A stretch of 39,535 nucleotides of DNA. Source: a virus. Below, one piece after another: positions 23,907 to 30,887 of this stretch. The DNA lies in IMG/VR virus record IMGVR_UViG_3300027793_000146, positions 1 through 39,535 of that record. One strand, 5' to 3'. How positions within the stretch are numbered: position 1 is the first letter of the stretch; each line of letters opens with the position of its first letter. The position numbers and the translations under genes were made by a program. Below the pieces are notes generated by a model. The model searched no databases, was not told where the DNA came from, and saw nothing but the letters and a program-made list of their open reading frames with translations.

Positions 23907-24920
23907 CTACTCGTTAGTCCTGCATCCTCCGTCGACGCATTGACGGCACTCCGGGATCTCCCGATAGCGGCCCTCGAGGTGCATCTGACGGAGGTACCGC
24001 ATACGGTCGCCGGTCCAGAACTCGAGGAGCTGCTCCGGCGTCTCGAGCGTTCCGAGCGGCATCTGCTCGCCCCAGAAGGTGCAGCACGGCAGGACCTTTT
24101 TCTCGTTGGTAACGACGAGCTGACGGAACGGGAACGCGCAGCGAAAGCTGCTCTGCTGCTTATTCGTCGACCGCGAGCTATAGATTTCTCGCGCCGCCGC
24201 CGTCGGCTTTATGAACTCCTGCACCCCGACCTGATCGACCCGCCCCTCCCACGTCGCGAGAAACTCCTCGAGCTGATGCTCGTTCAGCTCCGTCTTTACG
24301 AAATTCACGCGCACGAGCGGCGTCGCCTCGCCGAGCGTATCGCGCTCGCGTCGAATCATCTCGACGTTCCGGAGCACCTTCTCGAAGTCGCCGCCGGGGC
24401 GCATCACGTCGTAGACCTCGCGCGTCGTCGCGTCGATGCTGATTTGTATTTTCGTCAGACCGGCCTCGATTAACTCGACGGCGAGCGGCTTCGTCAAAAG
24501 CACGCCGTTGGTGCTGAAGTAGACGTTCAAGATCCCGGCCTGCTTCGCGTACCGAACGAATTTCACGAAGTCTTTTCGGATCAGCGGCTCGTTGACGTAA
24601 TTCAGTTTGACCGCCTTCGTTCCGTTCGCGACGGCGAAGTCGATCAGGCTCTTGTAGAGCTCGAAGTCGAACCAAGTCGAGGGGCCTTTGTTCTTCGGCG
24701 ACTCGACGGAAATCGGACACATCGCGCAGCGTAGATTGCAACTCGCGTTGAGCTCGAGGTCGAGCTGAATCGGGAACGCCCGCCCGCCGAGAGCGGAAAC
24801 GCGATCGTACTCCGCGCGATACTCGAGCCAGGGCTCGCCGAAGATCGCGGCGAGGTCGTTCATAACCGACCGATTAGTAAGGCCTGTCAGGTCGGTCGGC
24901 TTAAGGTCGATCTGATTCAT
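23907..24920 (-). CDS. Radical SAM/SPASM protein
   Basis: A 337-aa enzyme with the radical SAM cluster motif CNLRCAMC (Cys 61, 65, 68) and a C-terminal SPASM-like set of cysteines (RC, PCCTF, then Cys 325, 328, 333) expected to hold an auxiliary iron-sulphur cluster. SPASM proteins modify peptides, sugars or other small molecules. The ATG has a strong site (GAAGGAGAA) inside the 3' end of the preceding small gene. Composition is more AT-rich than in neighbouring genes, suggesting separate acquisition. The substrate is unknown. Confidence 0.9.
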   Translation of the reverse strand: MNQIDLKPTDLTGLTNRSVMNDLAAIFGEPWLEYRAEYDRVSALGGRAFPIQLDLELNASCNLRCAMCPISVESPKNKGPSTWFDFELYKSLIDFAVANGTKAVKLNYVNEPLIRKDFVKFVRYAKQAGILNVYFSTNGVLLTKPLAVELIEAGLTKIQISIDATTREVYDVMRPGGDFEKVLRNVEMIRRERDTLGEATPLVRVNFVKTELNEHQLEEFLATWEGRVDQVGVQEFIKPTAAAREIYSSRSTNKQQSSFRCAFPFRQLVVTNEKKVLPCCTFWGEQMPLGTLETPEQLLEFWTGDRMRYLRQMHLEGRYREIPECRQCVDGGCRTNE

Positions 24921-25035
24921 CGGTTTCTTCTCCTTCGGTATCGCTCGAGGCGAGAGACGCCCCTCGTTTTTTTTCGAGATCCTCGAACGCGGCGCGAGCG
25001 AGAAGCTCGACGAGCTCGCGGAGGGCGGGACTCAC
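24901..25035 (-). CDS. Small acidic/charged protein
   Basis: A 44-aa frame from a GTG in a GTGA overlap with the upstream gene, reading SPALRELVELLARAAFEDLEKK and ending in an acidic tail. Its last 20 bases overlap the start of the radical SAM gene and contain that gene's ribosome site. Support is chiefly the overlap pattern. Confidence 0.55.
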   Translation of the reverse strand: MSPALRELVELLARAAFEDLEKKRGASLASSDTEGEETDESDRP

Positions 25036-25253
25036 GGCGCGGTCCTCGAGAGCTCGAGCTCGAGCTTGCGCGCGCCTTTCCCGCACATCAGATTCGCGAT
25101 CGTGTAGACCGGGAGCCCGAGCTCCCGCGCGAGCTGCTTATCCGTCGGGATCGCGCGGCGCGCGTCGCGGACCTCGACGATCCTCCGGTACTGCTCGACC
25201 GTCGCCGCGGGCCGGCGACCCGCGAGACGCGGCGCGGCGCGGCGACGGGTCAC
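25032..25253 (-). CDS. Small helix-turn-helix protein
   Basis: A 73-aa protein (GTG start, coupled at both ends). VEQYRRIVEVRDARRAIPTDKQLARELGLPVYTIANLMCG is a helix-turn-helix with a preceding helix, so a DNA-binding role is likely. The N-terminus is Arg-rich. Confidence 0.7.
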   Translation of the reverse strand: MTRRRAAPRLAGRRPAATVEQYRRIVEVRDARRAIPTDKQLARELGLPVYTIANLMCGKGARKLELELSRTAP

Positions 25254-25483
25254 GGCTTCGTGAGCTCCATAAACCCGGCTATCTTGTCGTGCGCCAACCC
25301 GAGCTGAAGCTCGTAGAGCTCGCGCTCCTTCTTCGCGAGATCCTTCTCGAGTTTCTCTCGCTCCGTCGCGAGTAGCCGGACGCGCGTCGCGAGTGCTTGC
25401 GAAAGCTCCGAGGCGTCGATCAGCGCGCCGACGTGTCCGACGAGCTCCATATCGGTCATGCCCGCGTAGTGCGAGCCGCTCAC
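25250..25483 (-). CDS. Small coiled-coil protein
   Basis: A 77-aa protein (GTG start). Residues 27-62 form a strong coiled coil (ALATRVRLLATEREKLEKDL and on). It is coupled by GTGA overlaps to both neighbours. No family recognised. Confidence 0.65.
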   Translation of the reverse strand: MSGSHYAGMTDMELVGHVGALIDASELSQALATRVRLLATEREKLEKDLAKKERELYELQLGLAHDKIAGFMELTKP

Positions 25484-25773
25484 GGCTTTACCCTCCGCAG
25501 CGCAGCGATCGCGCGGCGCGCCGGTCGGTCGACCTCTCGCATCGCGTCGATGGCATCCTGCGCGTAGCGTTCAACTCTCGCCGCCTCCGCCCACGCCGCC
25601 GCCGCCCCCGCCGCCGCCGCCCACCACGCCGCCGACCCTTCGGGCGCTGCATAATGAGCCGCCCACGCCGCATCCTCGGTGCGCTCCCGGCACATCCTCT
25701 GCCACGCCTCGGCATACTCCGGCGCAGGCTTGTGCGCCTCGAGCGCGGCCCACATCTTCTCGATCACGCTCAC
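25480..25773 (-). CDS. Ala/Trp-rich small protein
   Basis: A 97-aa protein starting at GTG 25773. The middle (WAAHYAAPEGSAAWWAAAAG and further Ala) is very low in complexity, and the DNA here is a GCC/GGC-rich run near 25575-25630 that may vary by slippage. Helices on either side (VIEKMWAALEAHKPAPEYAEAW and ARVERYAQDAIDAMREVDRP) look normal. Function unknown. Confidence 0.65.
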   Translation of the reverse strand: MSVIEKMWAALEAHKPAPEYAEAWQRMCRERTEDAAWAAHYAAPEGSAAWWAAAAGAAAAWAEAARVERYAQDAIDAMREVDRPARRAIAALRRVKP

Positions 25774-25794
25774 GGCTGCCCCTCCGATATGCGA

Positions 25795-26586
25795 CTAAAC
25801 ACCGCACATCCCCTCGCACTCGTCGCCGAACAATCGGCCCTGCCCGAGATCCTCCGCGTTCCTAAAGTCCACCTCGTTTAGCGGCTTAAGGCTTCGATGC
25901 AAATATGCTTGACCGCGAACGCCCGGGAGACCTTTACGGATCGCCGCGTCGAATGAAATCGCCCGCTTGAACTCCTCCGGCTGATTGTTTTTTATATCCC
26001 GCCAACGTCGATCGTCGGTGTACGGGCAGAAATAACAGGCGGATTTGGCCGGCAGCGGATAGTTGTGCTTGGCCATCCAGTTTAGACAATCCGTTCTCGT
26101 CATCCTTGCGTCGATTAGCGGGTAGTCGTTAACGATGTATTTCACTTGGGACGGCTTCATCCGGATCACTTCGTCGAGCGATATCCCGATCAGCATCGTT
26201 GCTTTCTTTTCACCGTCGAGCTTAAGAAGCTCTTTCACCTTTTTCCTTAACGGCTGAATTTTGTAGTCTCCCGTGCACTGCCTCCAGAGCATCCCCTCTT
26301 TCTGCTCACCGTCTGATCGGACGTAGAACGGGATTTGCCCGACGCGATGACGCCTCGGATCGTTGATGCTGTTTAGAACATCGCGCTCGAGCGACGCGCG
26401 GGTTACTCGGTAGACCGGAAATGGCAACTGTTTTTCGAGCCAGTCGAGCCACGCGTAAACCGCTTGAGGCTCCGACTGGGTATCGGAAAAAATCGCGGCC
26501 TCTACGGGCTCGATTTCTCCGTGCGCGATCATTAACGCGAGCGTCGACGACTGCACTCCCGCGCCGAGAGATAGAAACCGCTTCAT
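25795..26586 (-). CDS. PAPS reductase-like / ATP pyrophosphatase family protein
   Basis: A 263-aa protein of the adenine nucleotide alpha-hydrolase fold. The ATP-binding loop GAGVQSSTLALM lies at residues 8-19, and AIFSDTQSEPQAVYAWLDWLEK follows as in phosphoadenosine phosphosulfate reductase-type proteins. CYFCPYTDDRRW holds a Cys pair, probably for metal or cluster binding. Many phages encode such proteins; roles proposed include sulphur chemistry and nucleotide or RNA modification (compare DndC, TtcA). It is more AT-rich than its neighbours. Confidence 0.87.
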   Translation of the reverse strand: MKRFLSLGAGVQSSTLALMIAHGEIEPVEAAIFSDTQSEPQAVYAWLDWLEKQLPFPVYRVTRASLERDVLNSINDPRRHRVGQIPFYVRSDGEQKEGMLWRQCTGDYKIQPLRKKVKELLKLDGEKKATMLIGISLDEVIRMKPSQVKYIVNDYPLIDARMTRTDCLNWMAKHNYPLPAKSACYFCPYTDDRRWRDIKNNQPEEFKRAISFDAAIRKGLPGVRGQAYLHRSLKPLNEVDFRNAEDLGQGRLFGDECEGMCGV

Positions 26587-26873
26587 GACCGCGCCCCCTT
26601 CGGTCCGGCGCACTCGCCGGCGAACAGGCGCGCGCACCGCCCGCTCTCGTCGACGCACGACGGATAGCTGCACGACGGGGCCGGCGCGGGCTCCGGTTCC
26701 TGCTCGCCGAGGGCGCGCAATACTTCTCGCGCGACGGCTTGCGCGGATTGCTCGTCGCCTTCCGGCTCGCGCGAGATATCTCGGAGAGCGGCGATTAGCA
26801 GTCGCCTCTCGGCGCGGAGCACGTAGGCTTCCGCAATCAGCGATTTGCGATCGAGTCGGTCGAGATCGGTCAT
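26583..26873 (-). CDS. Small protein with cysteine-rich tail
   Basis: A 96-aa protein coupled by ATGA overlaps to a 48-codon frame upstream and the PAPS reductase-like gene downstream. Residues 1-55 are helical (DRLDRKSLIAEAYVLRAERR and on); the tail has four Cys (SCSYPSCVDESGRCARLFAGEC), which may bind zinc. It could be an accessory of the downstream enzyme. Confidence 0.7.
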   Translation of the reverse strand: MTDLDRLDRKSLIAEAYVLRAERRLLIAALRDISREPEGDEQSAQAVAREVLRALGEQEPEPAPAPSCSYPSCVDESGRCARLFAGECAGPKGARS

Positions 26874-27016
26874 AACGCTTGCGCCTCCGTTCCGGCTATC
26901 GCGACGGGGCCGGGCTCCGGGGAGGTCTCGCGCGACTCGAGGTTAAGAGGTGTCGGCAGCCTGCTCGCCGGCCAACGCGGCGTAACCGATCCCGGCAGGC
27001 TCGGGTGGGGTTTCAC
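26870..27016 (-). CDS. Proline-rich 48-aa microgene
   Basis: An open frame from GTG at 27016 to TGA at 26870. It begins in a GTGA overlap with the membrane microgene and ends in an ATGA overlap with the next gene, so it completes an otherwise broken chain of coupled genes. The peptide (VKPHPSLPGSVTPRWPASRL and on) is Pro-rich and probably disordered. The evidence is the overlap at both ends; no homologue is recognised. Confidence 0.5.
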   Translation of the reverse strand: MKPHPSLPGSVTPRWPASRLPTPLNLESRETSPEPGPVAIAGTEAQAL

Positions 27017-27123
27017 TTCTGCATCCATCGGAGGACGACGACGAGCGCGGCGAGCACGAGCCAGATCGCGAGGATCTCGCCGACCGCGTTCACGACTCCG
27101 AGCAGGATGCCGAGCTCGATCAC
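27013..27123 (-). CDS. Single-span membrane microprotein, 36 aa
   Basis: GTG at 27123 to TGA at 27013, overlapping four bases with both neighbours. The peptide is almost all membrane helix (ELGILLGVVNAVGEILAIWL, then VLAALVVVLRWMQK). It may be a membrane-targeted early protein. The start is fixed by the upstream stop. Confidence 0.6.
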   Translation of the reverse strand: MIELGILLGVVNAVGEILAIWLVLAALVVVLRWMQK

Positions 27124-27371
27124 GGGAAGGCCCGGGCGAGGCGGTACTTGGCGAACCTCTTGCCGCCGCGCATCTCCGTCTCCGTCTCGATCCGGAGCCC
27201 GGTCGCTCGGAGGTCCGCGATACGCGCCGCGAGGCGGAGGCATCCGAACTGCCGGAGCGCGGCGAGGGGCGTGACCTCCTCCCCGGAGAGGAGGGCGTCG
27301 CGGATCATCGCGCACTGCGACTCCGGCCGATCGCGCTCCGCCGCCGCGCGGGCCGCGTTCGAGCGGCTCAC
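27120..27371 (-). CDS. Winged-helix-like small protein
   Basis: An 83-aa protein (GTG start). The segment MIRDALLSGEEVTPLAALRQFG followed by CLRLAARIADLRATGLRIETE is the phage helix-turn-helix domain in which a recognition helix precedes a beta wing. It is common beside RecT/exonuclease genes. It is coupled by GTGA to RecT. Confidence 0.78.
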   Translation of the reverse strand: MSRSNAARAAAERDRPESQCAMIRDALLSGEEVTPLAALRQFGCLRLAARIADLRATGLRIETETEMRGGKRFAKYRLARAFP

Positions 27372-28099
27372 GGCGCGACCTCCGCCGGCGTCGCCGGCTC
27401 CGCGTCGATCGCCTCGAGCTCGGCCTTGCGCGCGTCCTTCGCAGCCGAGAGCTGCGCCTCGAGCTCCTTATCCTTCGCCTTCCGCGCGACGACCATCGCG
27501 TCGCGGTATCGGGTCTTGAGACTCTCGACGTCCGGAGCTTCGCGGACGAGCGCGACCGGGCTCGCGACGACCGGCTCGTCGGCGATCGCGACCGAGCTCG
27601 CGGTCGCGGCCGTCATATCCTGTACCTCCTCGGAGGTGTAGACGCCGACCGCGACGCCGGGGAACACCGCGCGGACGCCTTCCGAGATGACGCGCGCGCG
27701 GAGCATCTGCCGCGGGTAGGACTTCCACGTCGGGTTCCGGGTCAGGCCGGCGCGCTCGGCCTGCTCAATCGTCCACCGGATCGTTACCGTCCCGCCCGCC
27801 GGGTGGCCGACCTTCGCGGCGACCGCGCGGTCGGTGTATTCGGTCCACTCGACGCGGCCTCCGTTCGCCTGAAACCGCGCGAGCAGGGCGTCGGACTTCA
27901 GCGTCGGCTTCCCGTTGATCACGTGGTAGTCGCGCGCGGCGAGCGCGGGGTGAAGGCCCTCCGCCTGCGCGATGAGCATCAGCGAGATCGCCTGCTCCGG
28001 CGTCCGGATACCGAACAGGCCGGACTTCGCGACGGCGAGTGCCATCCGCTCGACGTCGGTAAACGACACGGCGGAGGAAAGAGCGGTGGTCTGGGTCAT
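27368..28099 (-). CDS. recT: RecT-family single-strand annealing protein
   Basis: A 243-aa recombinase. The block EQAISLMLIAQAEGLHPALAARDYHVINGKP and later TIRWTIEQAERAGLTRNPTWKSYPRQMLRARVISE are characteristic RecT/Bet-like motifs (as in RecT of many siphoviruses). The C-terminus is a charged coiled coil. It starts at ATG 28099 in an ATGA overlap with the exonuclease gene, the usual exonuclease-annealase pair. Confidence 0.92.
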   Translation of the reverse strand: MTQTTALSSAVSFTDVERMALAVAKSGLFGIRTPEQAISLMLIAQAEGLHPALAARDYHVINGKPTLKSDALLARFQANGGRVEWTEYTDRAVAAKVGHPAGGTVTIRWTIEQAERAGLTRNPTWKSYPRQMLRARVISEGVRAVFPGVAVGVYTSEEVQDMTAATASSVAIADEPVVASPVALVREAPDVESLKTRYRDAMVVARKAKDKELEAQLSAAKDARKAELEAIDAEPATPAEVAP

Positions 28100-28713
28100 G
28101 CAGCAGCCCTCGTGATGAGCCGGTCGACCGTCGAGTCGACCTCGGCGAGAAAGGCGCGGACCTCGGCGTCGAGGTTCGCGATAAAGATGTCGTTGCGCTC
28201 GACGCGCTCGACGTAGAGCTGAAGGTCCTTCGGCATCCGCGGGTCGAAGCTGATGAAGTCGCACCACGCGCGGCCGGTTATCCAGAGCTGACCCTGCACC
28301 TGCGCCATGTGCTCGTCCGGCATACCGCCGAGGAGAGTCTCGACGTGCGTCGTGCTCGACGGACACTTGATCTCGATCGCGCCGTCGGTCCCGACGAGAC
28401 CGTCGGGCGACGCGCCGGCGAGGATCGACGGGTGACGGATGAACCCCGTCTCCTCGACCGTCCGCTCCGTCTTGAATTCGTACTCGATCCGCGCGGCGGG
28501 CTCGTTGTCGATCCCCCACTGCATCGCGGCCGTCGTGAAGTGCGGCACCGGCTGACCGGTTAGCCGCTCGGTCACGAGCTGTATGAGGTACGACTCCCGA
28601 GCCTGCGCCGGCTTGCCGGTTTTCAGCTTCGCGAGGACGTTCTTAAAGGCCGAGGCGGTCGCGCACCCGAGGCGGGCGGCAAACCAGTCGGCGGATCTCT
28701 GCTCTGCGAGCAT
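28096..28713 (-). CDS. YqaJ-type recombination exonuclease
   Basis: A 205-aa nuclease. RSADWFAARLGCATASAF is the YqaJ opening, GASPDGLVG contains a metal-binding Asp and IEIKCPSSTTH the E-x-K motif; HMAQVQGQLWITGRAW completes the core. It is the partner of RecT in double-strand end recombination, as with lambda Exo and Bet. An AAGGAGAACCGAA ribosome site precedes the ATG. Confidence 0.92.
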   Translation of the reverse strand: MLAEQRSADWFAARLGCATASAFKNVLAKLKTGKPAQARESYLIQLVTERLTGQPVPHFTTAAMQWGIDNEPAARIEYEFKTERTVEETGFIRHPSILAGASPDGLVGTDGAIEIKCPSSTTHVETLLGGMPDEHMAQVQGQLWITGRAWCDFISFDPRMPKDLQLYVERVERNDIFIANLDAEVRAFLAEVDSTVDRLITRAAA

Positions 28714-28729
28714 TTCGGTTCTCCTTCGG

Positions 28730-29125
28730 TTAGCGGGTTGATGAACTATCGGGCGGCGACGCGATGCCGCGCCGCCAGTCGATTCCGGCCTCGTCGCACG
28801 TCTCCCGAATCGACTCGAGCGCGGCCCACGGGATCGGGACGTAGACGTCCCGCGGCCCGCGGCGCGCGGCGGAGGAGAATCGGGCGATAGTCGCCGCGGC
28901 GGCGGCGAGGCGGATTAGCGGCGAGGGCTCGTCGGAGTCGCCGGCGTGGCCCGCCGGGTGAAGTACGAGCCCGCCGTCCGGGTCGTTCGAGACGACGAGC
29001 CCGGCCGCGCGTATCGCGGAGACGAGCTCGCCGACCGAGATGCCGCAGAGGCGGATTGGCGTCGCGGCGGTGATCGACTCGTGAAGGCTCGCGAGGAAAC
29101 GAGCGGCGCGGTCGTCGGCTGACAT
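28730..29125 (-). CDS. Hypothetical early protein
   Basis: A 131-aa protein starting at ATG 29125 in a TAATG overlap. Segments such as LCGISVGELVSAIRAAGLVV and VYVPIPWAALESIRETCDEAG suggest an alpha/beta domain. No family recognised. Confidence 0.7.
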   Translation of the reverse strand: MSADDRAARFLASLHESITAATPIRLCGISVGELVSAIRAAGLVVSNDPDGGLVLHPAGHAGDSDEPSPLIRLAAAAATIARFSSAARRGPRDVYVPIPWAALESIRETCDEAGIDWRRGIASPPDSSSTR

Positions 29126-29361
29126 TAGCGGTCCCTCCAGTCGCGCCATACGCCGAGCCGGTGACTCCGCCACTCCGGCTCGCGCAGGTCGCGCCAGCCG
29201 CCGAGGGTTCGCGCGCGCCACTCGGGCTCGCCGAGGTTCCGCCGCCGCTCGCGCCGCCACTCGAGCCACGACTCGAAAAGCATCCCGAGGAACGCTCCGA
29301 CGCCGAGGAGTACGAACCAGAACGCGAGGAGGACGAACCAGTCGAAGGCTTCGGTGCTCAT
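29125..29361 (-). CDS. Membrane protein with tandem WRD/EPEWR repeat
   Basis: A 78-aa protein. Residues 6-30 are strongly hydrophobic (FDWFVLLAFWFVLLGVGAFL); the C-terminus has two repeats, EPEWRARTLGGWRDL and EPEWRSHRLGVWRDW, after an Arg-rich stretch. It could be a membrane-anchored superinfection or host-interaction protein; that is inference. It is coupled at both ends. Confidence 0.68.
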   Translation of the reverse strand: MSTEAFDWFVLLAFWFVLLGVGAFLGMLFESWLEWRRERRRNLGEPEWRARTLGGWRDLREPEWRSHRLGVWRDWRDR

Positions 29362-29717
29362 GGCGCGACCCACACGGACGAGATCCCGCGGTCCCGGGCC
29401 TCCGCCGACGCGGCTCGAGCCGCGTCGGAGTAGAGCGCGGTCCCGGCCCAGACGAGGTAGCCGTCGCGGTCCTCGAAGATCCAATAACCTTCGCCGCGCG
29501 GCGCCCGGCCGTGAGAGCGGACGTAACGGTCCTTCGAGACGAGGGCGACGCGCGGAGCCCGGACGGAGCGGACGAGCGCGCGGGCCTCGGAGACGATCAC
29601 CTCGAACTCGGGGTGACCGGAGAGGTGAGCGTCATCGGCGAGCGCGAGGACGTGCTGCGCGAGCGCGAGCCCGGCTCGCGCCGGAGCGATCGCCGCGGCC
29701 GGCGTCGGCGCGGTCAC
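29358..29717 (-). CDS. Hypothetical early protein
   Basis: A 119-aa protein from GTG 29717 (GTGA overlap). An Ala-rich helical N-terminus is followed by a small beta domain (GEGYWIFEDRDGYLVWAGTALY) and a last helix. It resembles small phage proteins of unknown function with a Trp/Tyr-rich sheet. Confidence 0.7.
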   Translation of the reverse strand: MTAPTPAAAIAPARAGLALAQHVLALADDAHLSGHPEFEVIVSEARALVRSVRAPRVALVSKDRYVRSHGRAPRGEGYWIFEDRDGYLVWAGTALYSDAARAASAEARDRGISSVWVAP

Positions 29718-29953
29718 GGCGTCACCGCCTGCTCGGCGCGGCGAGCGGCGAGGTCGGTCCCCATCGGCTTGCCGTCGAGGTAGACCTCGACGCCTCCGCC
29801 CCACGCGGCGTCGTTCCCGCGCTCCGTCTTGAACGTCTCCCGCCTCGCGCGCGTGTGCCACTCGCGGCCGGTCATCCGGAGCTCGCGGCTCGAGTTGTAG
29901 TCCCACCCCGAGAGCTGCGTGCGCTGCGGGAGCTTGATCTGCTTCGTGTTCAT
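29714..29953 (-). CDS. First gene of the leftward operon, unknown function
   Basis: A 79-aa protein from ATG 29953 with AAAGGGGAA upstream. The segment QLSGWDYNSSRELRMTGREWHTRAR is Trp/Arg-rich. Its place directly after the leftward promoter resembles that of lambda N, but I see no N-like motif beyond basic residues, so no antitermination role is claimed. Confidence 0.65.
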   Translation of the reverse strand: MNTKQIKLPQRTQLSGWDYNSSRELRMTGREWHTRARRETFKTERGNDAAWGGGVEVYLDGKPMGTDLAARRAEQAVTP

Positions 29954-30028
29954 CGTCGTTCCCCTTTCCGGTCGGTTCGCCGCGTTACGGTTTGCGCGGC
30001 GGCGGTTTCGGTTAACCGCTATACGAGA

Positions 30029-30044
30029 TTACGAGTAACCGTAA
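30029..30044. promoter_or_regulatory. Leftward operator
   Basis: TTACGA-GTAA-CCGTAA on the plus strand matches the perfect dyad seen at the integrase in 11 of 12 arm positions. It overlaps the predicted -10 of the leftward promoter, the expected place for a repressor to act. Confidence 0.7.
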
Positions 30045-30067
30045 CCCGAGGGAACGGCCGGAGTCAA
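30038..30067 (-). promoter_or_regulatory. Putative leftward promoter (P-L)
   Basis: On the minus strand TTGACT (30067-30062) lies 18 bases before TACGGT (30043-30038). The -35 is good (five of six); the -10 is poor (three of six) and overlaps an operator dyad. Reading leftward it would serve the recombination operon starting at 29953. Confidence 0.5.
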
Positions 30068-30182
30068 GGAAACGAGGCAGATGATTCCGGTTCGGAACTA
30101 TCTCCCGGTCGGAGCCGGGCGGGCGGGCCGGGTCGGCCGGCGGTAGGACGGCGAGCGCGGAGCGGCGGCGCGCTCGTTATAT

Positions 30183-30560
30183 CTAGCGGCGATCCTTCGC
30201 CGCAGCCTGCGCGAGCGACTCGACCATCGCCTCGATGTGCTCTCGGACGGAGGCGTCGAGTCGTTCGATCTTCGCGGCGAGGCGGGCGGACTCGGGAGTT
30301 ATACGCTCGCCGCCGTACACGATTTCAAGGCTATTTGAGCGCGGTTTTTCGTTTGCGAGTCGCGCGCCGTTCCCGGTCTCTACCCAGTCGGGATTTAGGC
30401 CGAGGGCGGAGCAGAGGCGGTGCATCTGCCGGGAGGAGCGGCTCACGCCGCGCTCGAGATCGTAGAGCGTCGACGCGGCGATCCCGGCGGTCCGCGCGAG
30501 CTGCGCGACCGTAACCCCGAGCTCGACGCGGCGCGCCTTTAATCGTTCGCCGGTGCTCAT
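30183..30560 (-). CDS. cI-like repressor (helix-turn-helix only)
   Basis: A 125-aa protein. ERLKARRVELGVTVAQLARTAGIAASTLYDLERGVSRSSR is a canonical XRE/cI helix-turn-helix. There is no LexA-like peptidase domain; residues 60-125 are a short linker and a helical tail probably for dimerisation, so induction cannot work by RecA self-cleavage. Topology (leftward, facing divergent cro) matches lambda immunity. I chose ATG 30560, because the longer frame start has no ribosome site. Confidence 0.85.
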   Translation of the reverse strand: MSTGERLKARRVELGVTVAQLARTAGIAASTLYDLERGVSRSSRQMHRLCSALGLNPDWVETGNGARLANEKPRSNSLEIVYGGERITPESARLAAKIERLDASVREHIEAMVESLAQAAAKDRR

Positions 30561-30580
30561 GCGTTTTTCCCTCTTGCGTT

Positions 30581-30651
30581 GTACGACCGTCCCGAATACT
30601 ACCGAGAAATAGTAACGGGAAACCGTAGGCATAAATACGGGTTCACCGTAA
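30581..30651. promoter_or_regulatory. cI/cro operator cluster
   Basis: Three dyads of the TTACGG-N4-CCGTAA type lie in the divergent gap: TAACGG-GAAA-CCGTAG (30613-30628, 10 of 12 arm matches), ATACGG-GTTCA-CCGTAA (30635-30651, spacer of 5 and one mismatch) and the weaker GTACGA-CCGT-CCCGAA (30581-30596, 8 of 12). The count and spacing resemble the three lambda right operators. The order of occupancy cannot be read from sequence. Confidence 0.6.
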
Positions 30652-30662
30652 CTTCCGCGGCC

Positions 30663-30887
30663 ATGAACTGGTCACACCGAATCCGATGCCTTCGGAAAAC
30701 GGGCCTCACGCTCGCCGCGATCGGCGACCGCATAGGCCTTTCCCCGGGTGCCGTCTGCGACCTCGAGAAAGGTCGCACCGGAGCTCCTCGCGGCGACGCC
30801 GCGCTCGCCCTCGATGCGCTCTATCGAGAGCGGATCGACGGCGTAAAGCCTCGAGGCCGCGCGCGACCGGCGGAGGTAGCGCGATGA
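30663..30887 (+). CDS. Cro-like regulator
   Basis: A 74-aa protein. WSHRIRCLRKTGLTLAAIGDRIGLSPGAVCDLEKG is a helix-turn-helix of the XRE/Cro type, with an Arg-rich tail. It is divergent from the cI-like gene across the operator cluster and couples (ATGA) to the next rightward gene. It could act as Cro, as a late repressor of cI, or as an Arc-like co-regulator. Confidence 0.8.
   Translation: MNWSHRIRCLRKTGLTLAAIGDRIGLSPGAVCDLEKGRTGAPRGDAALALDALYRERIDGVKPRGRARPAEVAR

Larger units (their letters stand above)
29954..30182. other. Leftward control region
   Basis: This 229-bp gap holds a promoter and operator for the leftward operon (30029-30067), a half site TTACGG at 29985-29990, a CGGTTAACCG palindrome at 30009-30018, and a TTCCG-GTT-CGGAA dyad at 30085-30097 that may be a second protein's site. 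The part nearest the repressor gene is very GC-rich. No gene is visible. Confidence 0.6.

Noticed and set aside
29714-29953. Calling the first leftward gene a lambda N antiterminator
   Set aside because: Position alone is similar; there is no clear Arg-rich RNA-binding helix or boxB hairpin nearby.
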